Notes: a model not told the origin generated them from the letters alone. A DNA stretch of 64,000 nucleotides from Saprospiraceae bacterium (GCA_020627535.1 JAHDGU010000001.1:100670-164669), one strand, 5' to 3'; shown: positions 45,377 through 54,337, counted from the stretch's first letter. Made by a program: numbers and translations.

Positions 45377-46807
45377 CTAGTAAGCGCTAATTAATACGTC
45401 TTCCCAGTCCATGCGCTCCTTCAGATAGGCTTCAAGCTTCTTCTCTGAGGCCAGTTTCGCAGTGTAGCGCAAGTTCTTGTCCCAGCGCGCGATCACGGCA
45501 GGAGTCTGCCGGTAACCACCTTGACCATCTTGGGTGGATACCTGGCCGATGGATATGCTCTCGAGATCGTCAACGACAATAAGACATTCTTTATAGATTT
45601 CGCTGATCAGCACGGAGTCAGGCACGTAGCTAGAGATTTGGCTTTTGAGAGCATCTATCTCTTCTTGCTTGGAGTCCACTTCGTTTTTTGTTTCGTCAAG
45701 CTCGGATATTGCCGCTTTGACATTGTGATATTGACTCTGAAGCAATGCGAGTTTCTCGGAGTCAAGTTGTTGCTCTTGGACCACGTTGAGCAGGGTATTG
45801 GTGTGTCTTGGCTGAGATGACAATTCTCGCTGCAGTCTATTGAGTGTGCTGTCCGAGAGGACTGAGCCAAAAAGCCTGATGATCAATACACTATCCGCTG
45901 CCATGACGTCATAGTCGATCAGGTTCTCTTGCTCAGAAAAATTGGACTCTACAAACCTTTTGGCGGAAGCCATATACTCATTCTCGGCATACACGCGAAT
46001 ACCTATGAGGATGGATGGGACGATGATCAGTACCGCGACTGCCGCCATGAGCAGATTGGTTCTTCGTCTTTCCTTGCCTTCTTGATAAGCCACGGTATCA
46101 AAGTCGAGGATCTTGACGATCGTGAAGGTGGCAATGGCGATGATCACGGAGTTGAGAAAGAATAGGTAAAATGCTTCTTGGAATATGGACCACTGCCCAT
46201 TGGCAATCCCATATCCTGCCACACATAGAGGAGGCATCAATGCCGTCGCGATGGCGACACCCGGTATGGCATTGCTCATCTCTTTACGCGTGATGGAAAT
46301 GATGCCGGCTAGTCCTCCAAAGAGTGCCACTGACGCATCGAGAAAATCTGGTCTTGTTCGTGCTGCCATCTCAGAGTTGAACTCCCCGAGAGGCGTGATG
46401 AGAAAGTAGATGATACTCGTGAGCAGTGCGATCACAATGGCAATCCCAAAATGCCTGAGACTAATCATCATCGTACGTCGATCATTGATCGCCACAGATA
46501 GTCCTACACCCAAGATGGGAGACATCAGAGGTGAGATCAGCATGGCGCCGATGATGATGGCAGGTGATTCTTTGTCCAGTCCTAGCGACGCGATCATGAT
46601 CGAGCACATCAGGAGCCAAGCATTGGCACCGCGCATGCGTTTATTGTTCTGGATGAAGACGACCGTGCCTTCCTTGTCGAGTCCCTCACGCAAGTCGATG
46701 AGCTGCTTCCAGAACTTTCCTACATTCCCTTTCAATTCAGTGAGATTCTTCTTGATCTCTTCTGCGCTTCCTTCGCTCTGCGGTGTGGTTGGATTGACTG
46801 ATGACAT
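45377..46807 (-). CDS. DUF389 multi-pass membrane protein
   Basis: 476 aa from ATG 46807, just after the LolD-like stop. Residues about 60-270 contain six membrane segments with the DUF389 signatures IASLGLDKESPAIIIGAMLI, SPLMSPILGVGLS and AIATALMPPLCVAGYGIA. A coiled coil (residues about 340-400) and a small C-terminal soluble domain follow. The family is widespread but of uncertain function; transport has been suggested. It follows the ABC ATPase by one base, so they are probably co-transcribed, though no direct functional link is known. Confidence 0.9.
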   Translation of the reverse strand: MSSVNPTTPQSEGSAEEIKKNLTELKGNVGKFWKQLIDLREGLDKEGTVVFIQNNKRMRGANAWLLMCSIMIASLGLDKESPAIIIGAMLISPLMSPILGVGLSVAINDRRTMMISLRHFGIAIVIALLTSIIYFLITPLGEFNSEMAARTRPDFLDASVALFGGLAGIISITRKEMSNAIPGVAIATALMPPLCVAGYGIANGQWSIFQEAFYLFFLNSVIIAIATFTIVKILDFDTVAYQEGKERRRTNLLMAAVAVLIIVPSILIGIRVYAENEYMASAKRFVESNFSEQENLIDYDVMAADSVLIIRLFGSVLSDSTLNRLQRELSSQPRHTNTLLNVVQEQQLDSEKLALLQSQYHNVKAAISELDETKNEVDSKQEEIDALKSQISSYVPDSVLISEIYKECLIVVDDLESISIGQVSTQDGQGGYRQTPAVIARWDKNLRYTAKLASEKKLEAYLKERMDWEDVLISAY

Positions 46808-46808
46808 A

Positions 46809-47474
46809 CTATTCTTCGATCTCTTGGATGATACCATCTAGCATCGTGACAGTGCGGTGACTGATCTTAGCCATCTCACTTTGGTGAGTGACAATCACGA
46901 AGCTTTGTCCTAGCTCCTTGTTGAGCTTGATGAATAGGTCTTGGATCTCTTCTGAGGTCTGGCTATCAAGATTTCCTGTAGGCTCATCAGCGAAGATGAT
47001 CTTAGGCTCATTGATCAGGGCACGTGCGATCGCTACACGCTGCTGCTCTCCTCCAGACAGCTGGGTCGGCTTGTGGTCAAGGCGCTCTGCAAGTCCAAGA
47101 TAGTCCAAGAGCTCTTTTGATCTACTCAGAGCAGCTTTTTTCTCGGTCTGACCGATCCACGCTGGCATGGCGACATTTTCTAGTGCCGTAAACTCATTGA
47201 GCAGATAGTGAAATTGAAAGATGAAGCCAAAGTGGCGATTGCGAAAATCTGCCAGACGCTTTCGCGAAAATGAACTGATGTCTTGATCTTCAAAGCTGAG
47301 ACTACCTTGATCTGCCTGATCTAGGGTGCCCAGGATCTGTAGCAAACTTGTCTTGCCTGATCCGCTTTTGCCAACGATACTCAAAATCTCAGCGTCTGAT
47401 ACAGAGATGTCGACACCTTTGAGTACATGAAGACTCCCAAAACTCTTGTGTATGTCACGGGCGGTGAGGATCAC
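46809..47474 (-). CDS. ABC transporter ATP-binding protein, LolD/MacB type
   Basis: 221 aa from a GTG at 47474. It has Walker A IVGKSGSGKTSLLQILG, the Q-loop at FGFIFQFHYLLNEFTALEN, the signature LSGGEQQRVAIARAL and Walker B KIIFADEPTGNLDS. This size and FADEPTGNLD form are typical of LolD, which powers release of lipoproteins from the inner membrane, or MacB-type exporters. The membrane partner (LolC/E) is not next to it, as often happens in Bacteroidota. A copy of the hairpin motif codes for SFSRKR. Confidence 0.92.
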   Translation of the reverse strand: MILTARDIHKSFGSLHVLKGVDISVSDAEILSIVGKSGSGKTSLLQILGTLDQADQGSLSFEDQDISSFSRKRLADFRNRHFGFIFQFHYLLNEFTALENVAMPAWIGQTEKKAALSRSKELLDYLGLAERLDHKPTQLSGGEQQRVAIARALINEPKIIFADEPTGNLDSQTSEEIQDLFIKLNKELGQSFVIVTHQSEMAKISHRTVTMLDGIIQEIEE

Positions 47475-47551
47475 AGCTCAAAAGTACTTCAATATCGTCT
47501 CTATTACCATTGTGTGAAGGGATGATAATTTTCACAATATGATATACAATA

Positions 47552-47574
47552 AGTCTTAAAATTCCGTTAAGACT
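47552..47574. promoter_or_regulatory. Perfect 8-bp inverted repeat between LolD-like and glycosyltransferase genes
   Basis: AGTCTTAA, seven bases, then TTAAGACT, located about 97 bases before the glycosyltransferase start. There is no T-run, so an operator dyad is more likely than a terminator. It is in the only long AT-rich gap of this area, shared by two divergent genes. Confidence 0.4.
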
Positions 47575-47632
47575 ACCAACAACCAATCCAAAACAAGCCT
47601 GCCAGGTGACAATGCCAGTTGCAATAAAAAAC

Positions 47633-47640
47633 TATTTTTG
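47633..47640 (+). promoter_or_regulatory. Candidate -7 promoter box for the glycosyltransferase genes
   Basis: TATTTTTG matches the Bacteroidota -7 consensus TAnnTTTG and lies 31 bases before the ATG at 47671. No good TTTG -33 box was found at the expected distance, so confidence is modest. Confidence 0.35.
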
Positions 47641-47670
47641 CCACCCCAATACGACAGGGAAAACACCTCT

Positions 47671-48906
47671 ATGAAGATCCTTCAGCTCTGCAAAAAATTT
47701 CCTTACCCCTTGCGCGACGGTGAGTCGATCGCAGTGACCTATCTGAGCAAAGCCCTGCATTCCTTGGGTTGTGAGATGTCCCTGCTTGCGATGAATACCA
47801 AGAAGCACTTTGTAGATGTCAGCCAACTTCCCCCAGACTTCAGTCACTACAAGAGGATAGAAAGCACAGAACTGGATACAAGTATCAAGCCGCTCAAGGC
47901 TTTCGCTAATCTATTTAGCCGTGATAGTTACCATATCGCGCGATTTGTAAGTCCAAGCTTTGAGGCCAAGCTGATCGAAATGTTGCAGCAGGATGACTAT
48001 GACATCGTGCAGATGGAGACACTGTACTTGGTCCCCTACATGGAGACTGTCAAGAAGTACTCAAGAGCCAAGGTGGTATTGAGAGCGCACAATGTGGAGC
48101 ATGAGATTTGGGAGCGAATCACAAACAATACATCAGTACGATTCAAAAAGTGGTATCTAGGTCATCTAACCAGAAAGCTCAAGAACTTTGAGCTGGAGCA
48201 TCTCAATGACTATGATATGCTCGTGGCCATCACTGATCGAGACCTATGCAACTTCAGGCGCATGGGCTACAAGAATGGTGCTATGGTATCGCCCATAGGC
48301 ATCGATACCAGCTACTATCATATACCAGTGGACAATTCCAAGTCTTCATCGGACTTGAGCATGTGCTTCATCGGTTCACTAGATTGGATGCCCAATTTGG
48401 AAGGCATCTCTTGGTTTCTAGAGGATGTATGGCCTGAGCTACATCGAAAGATGCCTGAGCTTGCATTGCACATTGCTGGTAGGAATACACCTGAGTCGAT
48501 CTTGTCCATGGATCGCAGCCAAGTGCATATTCACGGAGAGGTACAAGACGCCATCACGTTTATTAATGACCATCCCGTCATGATCGTACCGCTTTTTAGC
48601 GGAAGCGGTATGAGAGTGAAGATCCTAGAAGGCATGGCGCTGGGTAAGTGCGTCATCACGACTCAGATGGGTCTAGAAGGTATCGAAGCAAAGCACAAGG
48701 AGCAGGTCTTGATTGCCAATAGCAAAGATGAGTTTCTTGAAGCCCTGGACTTCTGTCGTAGAAATCCCTCTGCAGCCAAAGCGATAGGTGATAGAGCCAT
48801 CAAGTTTGTAGAGGAGCGATACGACAACAAGTTTATCGCGCAGAATCTTTATGACACCTACGAGAAGTACCTGCTAAAATCCTTAGAGAAGACTCCCGCA
48901 TCCTAA
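47671..48906 (+). CDS. Glycosyltransferase family 4-type (GT-B) protein
   Basis: 411 aa from ATG 47671 (MKILQLCKKFPYPLRDGES), with the N-terminal GT-B domain that binds the acceptor. RAHNVEHEIWERI is the acceptor-domain motif and the C-terminal donor domain includes FIGSLDWMPNLEGISWFLED, HIHGEVQDA and VPLFSGSGMRVKILEGMALG, with the glutamate that contacts the nucleotide sugar. It probably adds sugars to a surface polysaccharide or lipid. The next gene, a membrane GT2, follows 42 bases later, and the two may build the same glycan. Confidence 0.88.
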   Translation: MKILQLCKKFPYPLRDGESIAVTYLSKALHSLGCEMSLLAMNTKKHFVDVSQLPPDFSHYKRIESTELDTSIKPLKAFANLFSRDSYHIARFVSPSFEAKLIEMLQQDDYDIVQMETLYLVPYMETVKKYSRAKVVLRAHNVEHEIWERITNNTSVRFKKWYLGHLTRKLKNFELEHLNDYDMLVAITDRDLCNFRRMGYKNGAMVSPIGIDTSYYHIPVDNSKSSSDLSMCFIGSLDWMPNLEGISWFLEDVWPELHRKMPELALHIAGRNTPESILSMDRSQVHIHGEVQDAITFINDHPVMIVPLFSGSGMRVKILEGMALGKCVITTQMGLEGIEAKHKEQVLIANSKDEFLEALDFCRRNPSAAKAIGDRAIKFVEERYDNKFIAQNLYDTYEKYLLKSLEKTPAS

Positions 48907-48948
48907 TCTTTCCTTCAATTTCTTGGATCTGTCGACCTTTATGATCGC

Positions 48949-50124
48949 ATGACGATCTTTCTATTGGTCATCTTCATTTTGTCTTCTTTGGCCATACTCC
49001 AGAGCTATGTCCTCTACCCGCTGCACTTGAGTTTGTTGGCTGGGTCAGAGGAGCCTGTTCAAGATAGCTCTCAAGCCGAACTACCACGTGTGGATGTCAT
49101 TGTTGCTGCTTTCAATGAAGCTTCGATCATCGAGCGAAAGATGCAAAACCTGTTGGAGATCGATTATCCAGAGGCCCTGTTGAGATTCTATATCGGAAGT
49201 GATGGGAGTAGTGATCAGACGGTCGAGATATTGGAGGCTTTCGCCAAAAAAGACAGTAGAATCCGCATACTTGACTTCAAGAAGCGCAGAGGCAAGAGTG
49301 CTGTAGTCAATGATCTTGTCAGGATCAGCGAAGAAGAATCCCAAGCAGAGGTCTTGCTCATGACGGATGCGAGTGTCATGGCGCCTAGTGAGATTCTGAA
49401 ACTGGCTGTCGCCAAAATGCAAGCTAGCAAATGCAGCTTTATCGATGTGCCAATCCGCCCCCAACAAAAAGGCATCGCCAAGAGTGAAAATGACTACCTC
49501 AGCTTTGAGACTTGGATCAAAGACAAAGAGGCACGTATTTGGCAGAGGCCTATGGGTGTGTACGGCGGTTTTTACCTCTTGAATAGGGCCAGTTTTGAAC
49601 CCATTCCTCAAGGATTTGCAGTAGATGATTTTTTTCTGGTAATGCAAAGTATGGAAAAGGGTGGACGAGGAGATATTCTCACCGAGATGCACTGCTGGGA
49701 GCCTCATTCTGGTTCCATCTCAGATGAGTACCGTCGCAAGCGAAGAATAGCGACAGGCAACTTTCAAAATCTCAGAAGGTTTGGCTATCTACTCTTTCGT
49801 CGACCATGGTCATTGTCATATAGCTTTCTATCGCATAAGGTACTGAGATGGTTGACTCCAGTGTCTTTCCTCTTGATGATGATCAGTGCGACAGTACTGG
49901 CCCTTATGGGAGTGTTCCCATTTGTGCTGATTGTGATGTTATGCCTGAGTGCGGTGGTTTTTCTACCTCTTTTGGATTTTCTTTTGAGTCGATGGGGAAT
50001 TGACCAACTTTGGATGCGCAATCTGCGTTACTTCGTATGGATGAATGTGGCACTAGCTGCGGGACTCATAAACTACATCAATGGTATCAAAAACAGTATC
50101 TGGGACCCACCCAGCAGAGACTAG
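48949..50124 (+). CDS. Membrane glycosyltransferase family 2 protein
   Basis: 391 aa. An N-terminal membrane segment is followed by a GT-A domain with VDVIVAAFNEASIIERKM, FYIGSDGSSDQTVEILEA (DxD-like), MTDASVM and the late QSMEKGGRGDILTEM and RRKRRIATGNFQN (like the R/QxxRW region). Two or three C-terminal membrane spans complete the usual polysaccharide synthase layout. It likely extends a polysaccharide at the inner membrane. It carries two copies of the hairpin motif, about 170 bases apart. Its end overlaps the ribB start by 44 bases. Confidence 0.87.
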   Translation: MTIFLLVIFILSSLAILQSYVLYPLHLSLLAGSEEPVQDSSQAELPRVDVIVAAFNEASIIERKMQNLLEIDYPEALLRFYIGSDGSSDQTVEILEAFAKKDSRIRILDFKKRRGKSAVVNDLVRISEEESQAEVLLMTDASVMAPSEILKLAVAKMQASKCSFIDVPIRPQQKGIAKSENDYLSFETWIKDKEARIWQRPMGVYGGFYLLNRASFEPIPQGFAVDDFFLVMQSMEKGGRGDILTEMHCWEPHSGSISDEYRRKRRIATGNFQNLRRFGYLLFRRPWSLSYSFLSHKVLRWLTPVSFLLMMISATVLALMGVFPFVLIVMLCLSAVVFLPLLDFLLSRWGIDQLWMRNLRYFVWMNVALAAGLINYINGIKNSIWDPPSRD

Positions 50125-51226
50125 TATAGAACTCGATACGATCGCCTCGGCTGTCCAGGCGATCAGAAGGGGAGAAGTCATCATCGTGGTAGATGATGAG
50201 GACCGTGAAAATGAAGGAGACTTCATCTGTGCGGCAGAAAAGATCACGCCGGAAATTATCAATTTCATGGCGAGTGTGGGGAGAGGACTGATTTGTACAC
50301 CGATCGAAGAGTCGCATGCAGATCGTCTTGGACTGAAGATGATGGTCTCCGATAACACCGCATTACATGAGACTGCATTTACAGTCAGCATCGATCTTAT
50401 TGGTCATGGCTGCACTACGGGTATCTCGGCCTATGACAGAGCCACAGGGATCAAGGCCATGATAGATCCGGAGATCACGGCCAAGGATTTTGCCCGACCA
50501 GGACACATATTCCCTCTACGTGCTAAGGCAGGAGGAGTCCTGAGACGCACTGGACATACAGAGGCTGCCATCGATCTCGCAAAGCTTGCAGGATTTGAAC
50601 CGGCTGGAGTCCTCGTAGAAATCCTCAATCCTGATGGCACCATGGCTCGTCTTCCACAGCTCAAAGAGATCGCCAAAGAACACGATCTCAAGCTCATCAG
50701 CATCAAAGATCTGGTCGAGTATAGACTGCGCAATGAGCTGCTCATCCGGCGAGAGTATTCCACCAAAATGGCGAGTGAGTATGGTGAATTTGATGTCACG
50801 GCATATCGACAACTGACTACTGGTGATCTGCACTTAGCGATCACTATGGGAGATGTTTCAGCAAGAGAGGAGATACTCGTCAGAGTCAATAGCGCGAGAG
50901 AGTCGCAAGAGGTCCTTGGGATGCTATTTGGTGACCATAGTAGCAAGCTCAAAGCTGCATTGAAAAAGATTGCCGATGAAGGGAGAGGAATCCTGCTGTA
51001 CATGAGACATGCTGACAAAGAAGATAATCTACTAGCACATCTCAAAGGTGAGATACCGGAGCAAGTGACGAGTGAAGCACAAAGAGACTTTGGTATCGGG
51101 GCTCAAATTTTGCGTGATCTAGGAGTCTCTCAGATTAGACTCATCACCAATAGTCCCAGGAAGAGGATTGGACTAGATGGCTATGGTCTTGATATCGTGG
51201 GGCATGTCTCCTATGGCGAGGAGTAA
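50081..51226 (+). CDS. ribB: 3,4-dihydroxy-2-butanone 4-phosphate synthase with degenerate GTP cyclohydrolase II domain
   Basis: 381 aa from ATG 50081, inside the GT2 gene; no later ATG precedes the first motif. The N-terminal half is an intact RibB: VVDDEDRENEGDF, DNTALHETAFTVSID, GHGCTTGISAYDRA, RPGHIFPLRAKAGGVLRR and GHTEAAIDL. It converts ribulose 5-phosphate to the four-carbon riboflavin precursor. The C-terminal half aligns with GTP cyclohydrolase II (RVNSARESQEVLGMLFGD, then GYGLDIVGH), but all zinc cysteines are lost, so GTP ring opening is not expected. A separate active RibA must exist elsewhere. Confidence 0.92.
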   Translation: MVSKTVSGTHPAETSIELDTIASAVQAIRRGEVIIVVDDEDRENEGDFICAAEKITPEIINFMASVGRGLICTPIEESHADRLGLKMMVSDNTALHETAFTVSIDLIGHGCTTGISAYDRATGIKAMIDPEITAKDFARPGHIFPLRAKAGGVLRRTGHTEAAIDLAKLAGFEPAGVLVEILNPDGTMARLPQLKEIAKEHDLKLISIKDLVEYRLRNELLIRREYSTKMASEYGEFDVTAYRQLTTGDLHLAITMGDVSAREEILVRVNSARESQEVLGMLFGDHSSKLKAALKKIADEGRGILLYMRHADKEDNLLAHLKGEIPEQVTSEAQRDFGIGAQILRDLGVSQIRLITNSPRKRIGLDGYGLDIVGHVSYGEE

Positions 51227-51238
51227 GAGAGCTCGTTG

Positions 51239-52306
51239 CTAAAACTTGGGGCAGGCGAGCTCGTCAGTCTCATAATTACCGATATAACTCAAGCTGATCT
51301 CAAATGTACCTGGTCTACTTCCAGATGCACTGAAGCTCCGTATATTGACGTCATAGCTCAGTCCGACATTGAGACCTTGTACTTCAAACCCCGCGAGCAG
51401 CTGAAGCTCCGTGGGCGCAAGGCCATCATCAATATTGTCGACTTGTCTGAGCGCTGCACCCAGCTGCACTGCTTGATCTCCATACTGGCCCACAGCAATA
51501 CGCACATTAGAGCCAGCTTGGACGAGAGTAAAGGCCTCTTGAATACTTACAATCGCACGTGGTATCAATCTGAGATACTCATTGAGATCAAACTCAAGAC
51601 TGCCTATGGCATTGAGTCGTCGCAAGAGAGGATTGTTTCGTTGAATGATGCCTGTGGGATCGTCAATATTTTCATAAAATGAGACATTGGGCTGGATGAT
51701 ATGCTGGGCGGATAAGCCTAGCTGAATCCATCGGATGCTCTCCGTACTCATGCTGTAGTTGATACCTACATTGACATCGCTGTAGGCGAAGGTGTTTTCT
51801 GGCCGATTCTCAGCCGTCACGCCATCAAAGGCATCCACACCGTTGAACTGATCTGCAAAGACGATGTCCTCGTAGATGAAGTTGCGCGTATTGATTCCGA
51901 CCTGAGCTCCAGCAGAGAGATATTGATGGTAATCACCATTAAGCGATTTGTGAAATGCAGCAGCAAACTGAATGCCATTGGTGCCAAAGTCAAAAGCACC
52001 AAGCTCATCGGAGCTGAAAATGATGTTGGCAGAAACACGATCTGGATATTTCCTCTTGTGATATGTCATATCAAAGACGACATCACCACCGACGGCAAAG
52101 TCCACAATGGGCTTGTCAAGGATACTTCCCCATTGACTCCTGTATTGCGTGAAGACCCGATAGCTGCCCTGATAGTTACCGGACATGGCTGGATTGAGCA
52201 GGGAAGGATTTACATAAAATTGACTGAAGTAGATATCTTGCCCAAATGCGGTGAGTGTCGCGCATATGGATAAGATAGTAAGTATGGATCGCGTGCCTCG
52301 CTTCAT
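51239..52306 (-). CDS. Type IX secretion system membrane protein PorP/SprF family
   Basis: 355 aa from ATG 52306 with signal peptide ending LTAFGQ. The mature start DIYFSQFYVNPSLLNPAMSG is the family signature, followed by YRSQWGS and barrel strands to the C-terminus. PorP/SprF proteins are outer membrane barrels that help anchor or export specific type IX cargo, often encoded beside large gliding adhesins. Here it stands alone, without a SprB-like neighbour. It is divergent from the NlpC/P60-like gene. Confidence 0.92.
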   Translation of the reverse strand: MKRGTRSILTILSICATLTAFGQDIYFSQFYVNPSLLNPAMSGNYQGSYRVFTQYRSQWGSILDKPIVDFAVGGDVVFDMTYHKRKYPDRVSANIIFSSDELGAFDFGTNGIQFAAAFHKSLNGDYHQYLSAGAQVGINTRNFIYEDIVFADQFNGVDAFDGVTAENRPENTFAYSDVNVGINYSMSTESIRWIQLGLSAQHIIQPNVSFYENIDDPTGIIQRNNPLLRRLNAIGSLEFDLNEYLRLIPRAIVSIQEAFTLVQAGSNVRIAVGQYGDQAVQLGAALRQVDNIDDGLAPTELQLLAGFEVQGLNVGLSYDVNIRSFSASGSRPGTFEISLSYIGNYETDELACPKF

Positions 52307-52345
52307 GCGGAGGCAAAAGTACGGATTAGATCTTCGCTTTGAAAT

Positions 52346-53188
52346 GTGGCTCACAGCACATTAAACGTACTTTTGGCGGCTCTATTTTTCAATGCTCTAT
52401 CAGAGTCACGACCTATCGAAAAGCTTGATTACATATGCCCACTCAGCATGGCAGCTCTACGGACGAGACCTGCCCATCGGGCGGAGATGAGTTCTCAGAT
52501 TCTATTTGGTGAATATGTGAGACTCATCGAGCGTCACAAGGATTGGTGTAGGGTAGAGTGTAGCTGGGATAAGCACGTCGCTTGGGTCCATCAGAATCAG
52601 ATCCTTGCACATGAGCCCTCACCGGGTGAAGAGCAATACTTCAGTTACGACTGGTCGGTGCCTGTCCAGCTGACAGATCAAACAGGCCTCGTGCCTATGG
52701 GAGCTCCTCTGGCACACTTTGACGGTATGAGCTTCAAGATCGGCCGCAAGAAGTACAGTTTCGGTGGTAGGGCAATCAATGCCACTACCAATGAGTGGCA
52801 GCCAGAGAAACTCATCAAGCTGGCTCGGAAGTACCTCAATGTGCCCTACCTGCTCGGTGGGCGTAGCCCACACGGTATCGATGCGAGCGGTCTGAGCCAG
52901 ATGGTCCTTCGATTTTTTGGGATAGCACTACCTCGATCAGCTGGTATGCAAGCACGCAGAGGGAAAAACATTGGCTTCGTAGAGCAAGCACAACCAGGAG
53001 ATCTCGTCTTTTTTAGCGAAAGCGTAGACAAAAAGGTCATAGACCATGTCGGGATCGTCATAGGAGATTTTCAGCTGGTGCATGCTCTCGGTAAGGTCAA
53101 GATTGATCGCATCAACCATGAGGGACTCTTTAGTTCGGTAGACAGTCAATATAGTCACTACATCCGATGCATCAAGAGATATCGATAA
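52346..53188 (+). CDS. NlpC/P60 (C40) family protein lacking the catalytic cysteine
   Basis: 280 aa. The N-terminus may be a weak signal segment, followed by SH3-like domains (CPLSMAALRTRPAHRAEMSS, CRVECSWDKHVAWVH). The NlpC/P60 domain covers about residues 155-280: YLNVPYLLGGRSPHGIDASG, PGDLVFF, VIDHVGIVIGD and LVHALG. The catalytic cysteine of the usual GIDCSG is alanine at residue 180 (codon GCG at 52883-52885), while the histidine at about residue 234 remains. Peptidoglycan hydrolysis is therefore unlikely, and a binding or regulatory role is possible. A TGC to GCG change needs three substitutions, so a sequencing error is improbable. Confidence 0.85.
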   Translation: MAHSTLNVLLAALFFNALSESRPIEKLDYICPLSMAALRTRPAHRAEMSSQILFGEYVRLIERHKDWCRVECSWDKHVAWVHQNQILAHEPSPGEEQYFSYDWSVPVQLTDQTGLVPMGAPLAHFDGMSFKIGRKKYSFGGRAINATTNEWQPEKLIKLARKYLNVPYLLGGRSPHGIDASGLSQMVLRFFGIALPRSAGMQARRGKNIGFVEQAQPGDLVFFSESVDKKVIDHVGIVIGDFQLVHALGKVKIDRINHEGLFSSVDSQYSHYIRCIKRYR

Positions 53189-53246
53189 GAAAATACTTGT
53201 CAATTTTTCGGTTGCGACAGGAATCTCTAGTAAAGATCTTCGTGAC

Positions 53247-54335
53247 ATGAAGAGAATACTAGAGAAGCAATTGGAGAGTGACATTCAGGGACGCAAAGAG
53301 GAGTTCTATCAGGCTCTAGTCAATCGAGATTCCAGTTATCTTGGAACATTTTTCGCTGCCGTCAAGACGACTTCTGTCTTTTGCCTGCCGACCTGTAGAG
53401 CAAGGAAGCCGCTTCCACAAAATGTGGAGTACTTCTCTAACTTTTACGAGGCCATGACGCACGGATACAGGCCATGTAAGATATGTAGGCCGACTGAGAA
53501 TGCCCACGCTGCTCCATCAGAAGTAGAGAGGTCTATTGATCTTGTGAGAAACAATCCCAAGAGAAAAATTCCTGATGCAGAACTCAGGTCTAATGGCATC
53601 AGCCCTTCTGCTGTAAGGCGCTGGTTTCAGAAGCACTATGGCATGAGTTTTCATGCCTATCAGCGGATGTATCGCATCAATCAGGCTTTCTTAGAACTGA
53701 AACACGAAGCAAAAACCACCGAAATTGCCTACGATAGTGGCTATGAATCTCTCAGTGGGTTTGCTTATGCCTACAAGAAATTGACAGGGCAAGCACCCAG
53801 CGCGGCTAGCCGGCAAAATCAGATCTATCTGAAAAGAATCACTACACCCTTGGGTCCTATGTATGTTGCGGCTACTCATAGTGGAATGTGCCTCGTGGAG
53901 TTTACTGATCGCAGGATGCTCGAGACAGAATTTCGAGACTTACAGCAGAAACTTCGAGCGCATGTGGTACTGGCTGAAAATGAGCACATCCTGAGAGCCG
54001 AAAAGCAGCTCGAGGAGTACTTTGCTGGCACAAGGAAAGACTTTGATCTGTGCCTCGATGCGCCAGGGAGTGAGTTTCAGATATCCGTCTGGTCGGCTCT
54101 CAAGAAAATAAAGCATGGCAAGACATTGAGCTATCAGGACTTAGCCAGGCATATCGGCAATCCAAAGGCAGTTCGTGCCGTGGCCAGAGCCAATGGTGCC
54201 AATCGGATCGCGATCATCATCCCCTGTCATAGGATCATCGGGAAAGATGGAAGTCTTACAGGCTATGGAGGTGGACTAGAGCGAAAGAGATGGTTGCTGA
54301 ATCATGAAGCCGAATTGGCAAGAGCTCTACATTGA
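53247..54335 (+). CDS. ada: Bifunctional Ada: O6-methylguanine-DNA methyltransferase and transcriptional activator
   Basis: 362 aa. The N-terminal zinc domain has four cysteines, C46 and C50 (TSVFCLPTCRAR) and C77 and C80 (RPCKIC), that take methyl groups from phosphotriesters. The AraC-type helix-turn-helix region spans about residues 95-190. The C-terminal methyltransferase domain has the acceptor cysteine at residue 327 in IIPCHRIIG. The protein repairs alkylated DNA and, when methylated, activates the adaptive response. It is convergent with a small membrane protein gene, two bases apart. Confidence 0.95.
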   Translation: MKRILEKQLESDIQGRKEEFYQALVNRDSSYLGTFFAAVKTTSVFCLPTCRARKPLPQNVEYFSNFYEAMTHGYRPCKICRPTENAHAAPSEVERSIDLVRNNPKRKIPDAELRSNGISPSAVRRWFQKHYGMSFHAYQRMYRINQAFLELKHEAKTTEIAYDSGYESLSGFAYAYKKLTGQAPSAASRQNQIYLKRITTPLGPMYVAATHSGMCLVEFTDRRMLETEFRDLQQKLRAHVVLAENEHILRAEKQLEEYFAGTRKDFDLCLDAPGSEFQISVWSALKKIKHGKTLSYQDLARHIGNPKAVRAVARANGANRIAIIIPCHRIIGKDGSLTGYGGGLERKRWLLNHEAELARALH

Positions 54336-54337
54336 AA

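Noticed and set aside
25905..49095. CACGTG cores (for example 25905 and 49086) as parS sites
   Set aside because: The arms do not extend to the TGTTTCAC/GTGAAACA palindrome, so they are probably chance sites.
49081..49707. 208-codon open frame antisense to the GT2 glycosyltransferase
   Set aside because: No motifs and complete overlap with a well-supported gene.
50431..51045. 204-codon open frame antisense to ribB
   Set aside because: Serine/leucine-rich antisense composition, inside a conserved enzyme gene.
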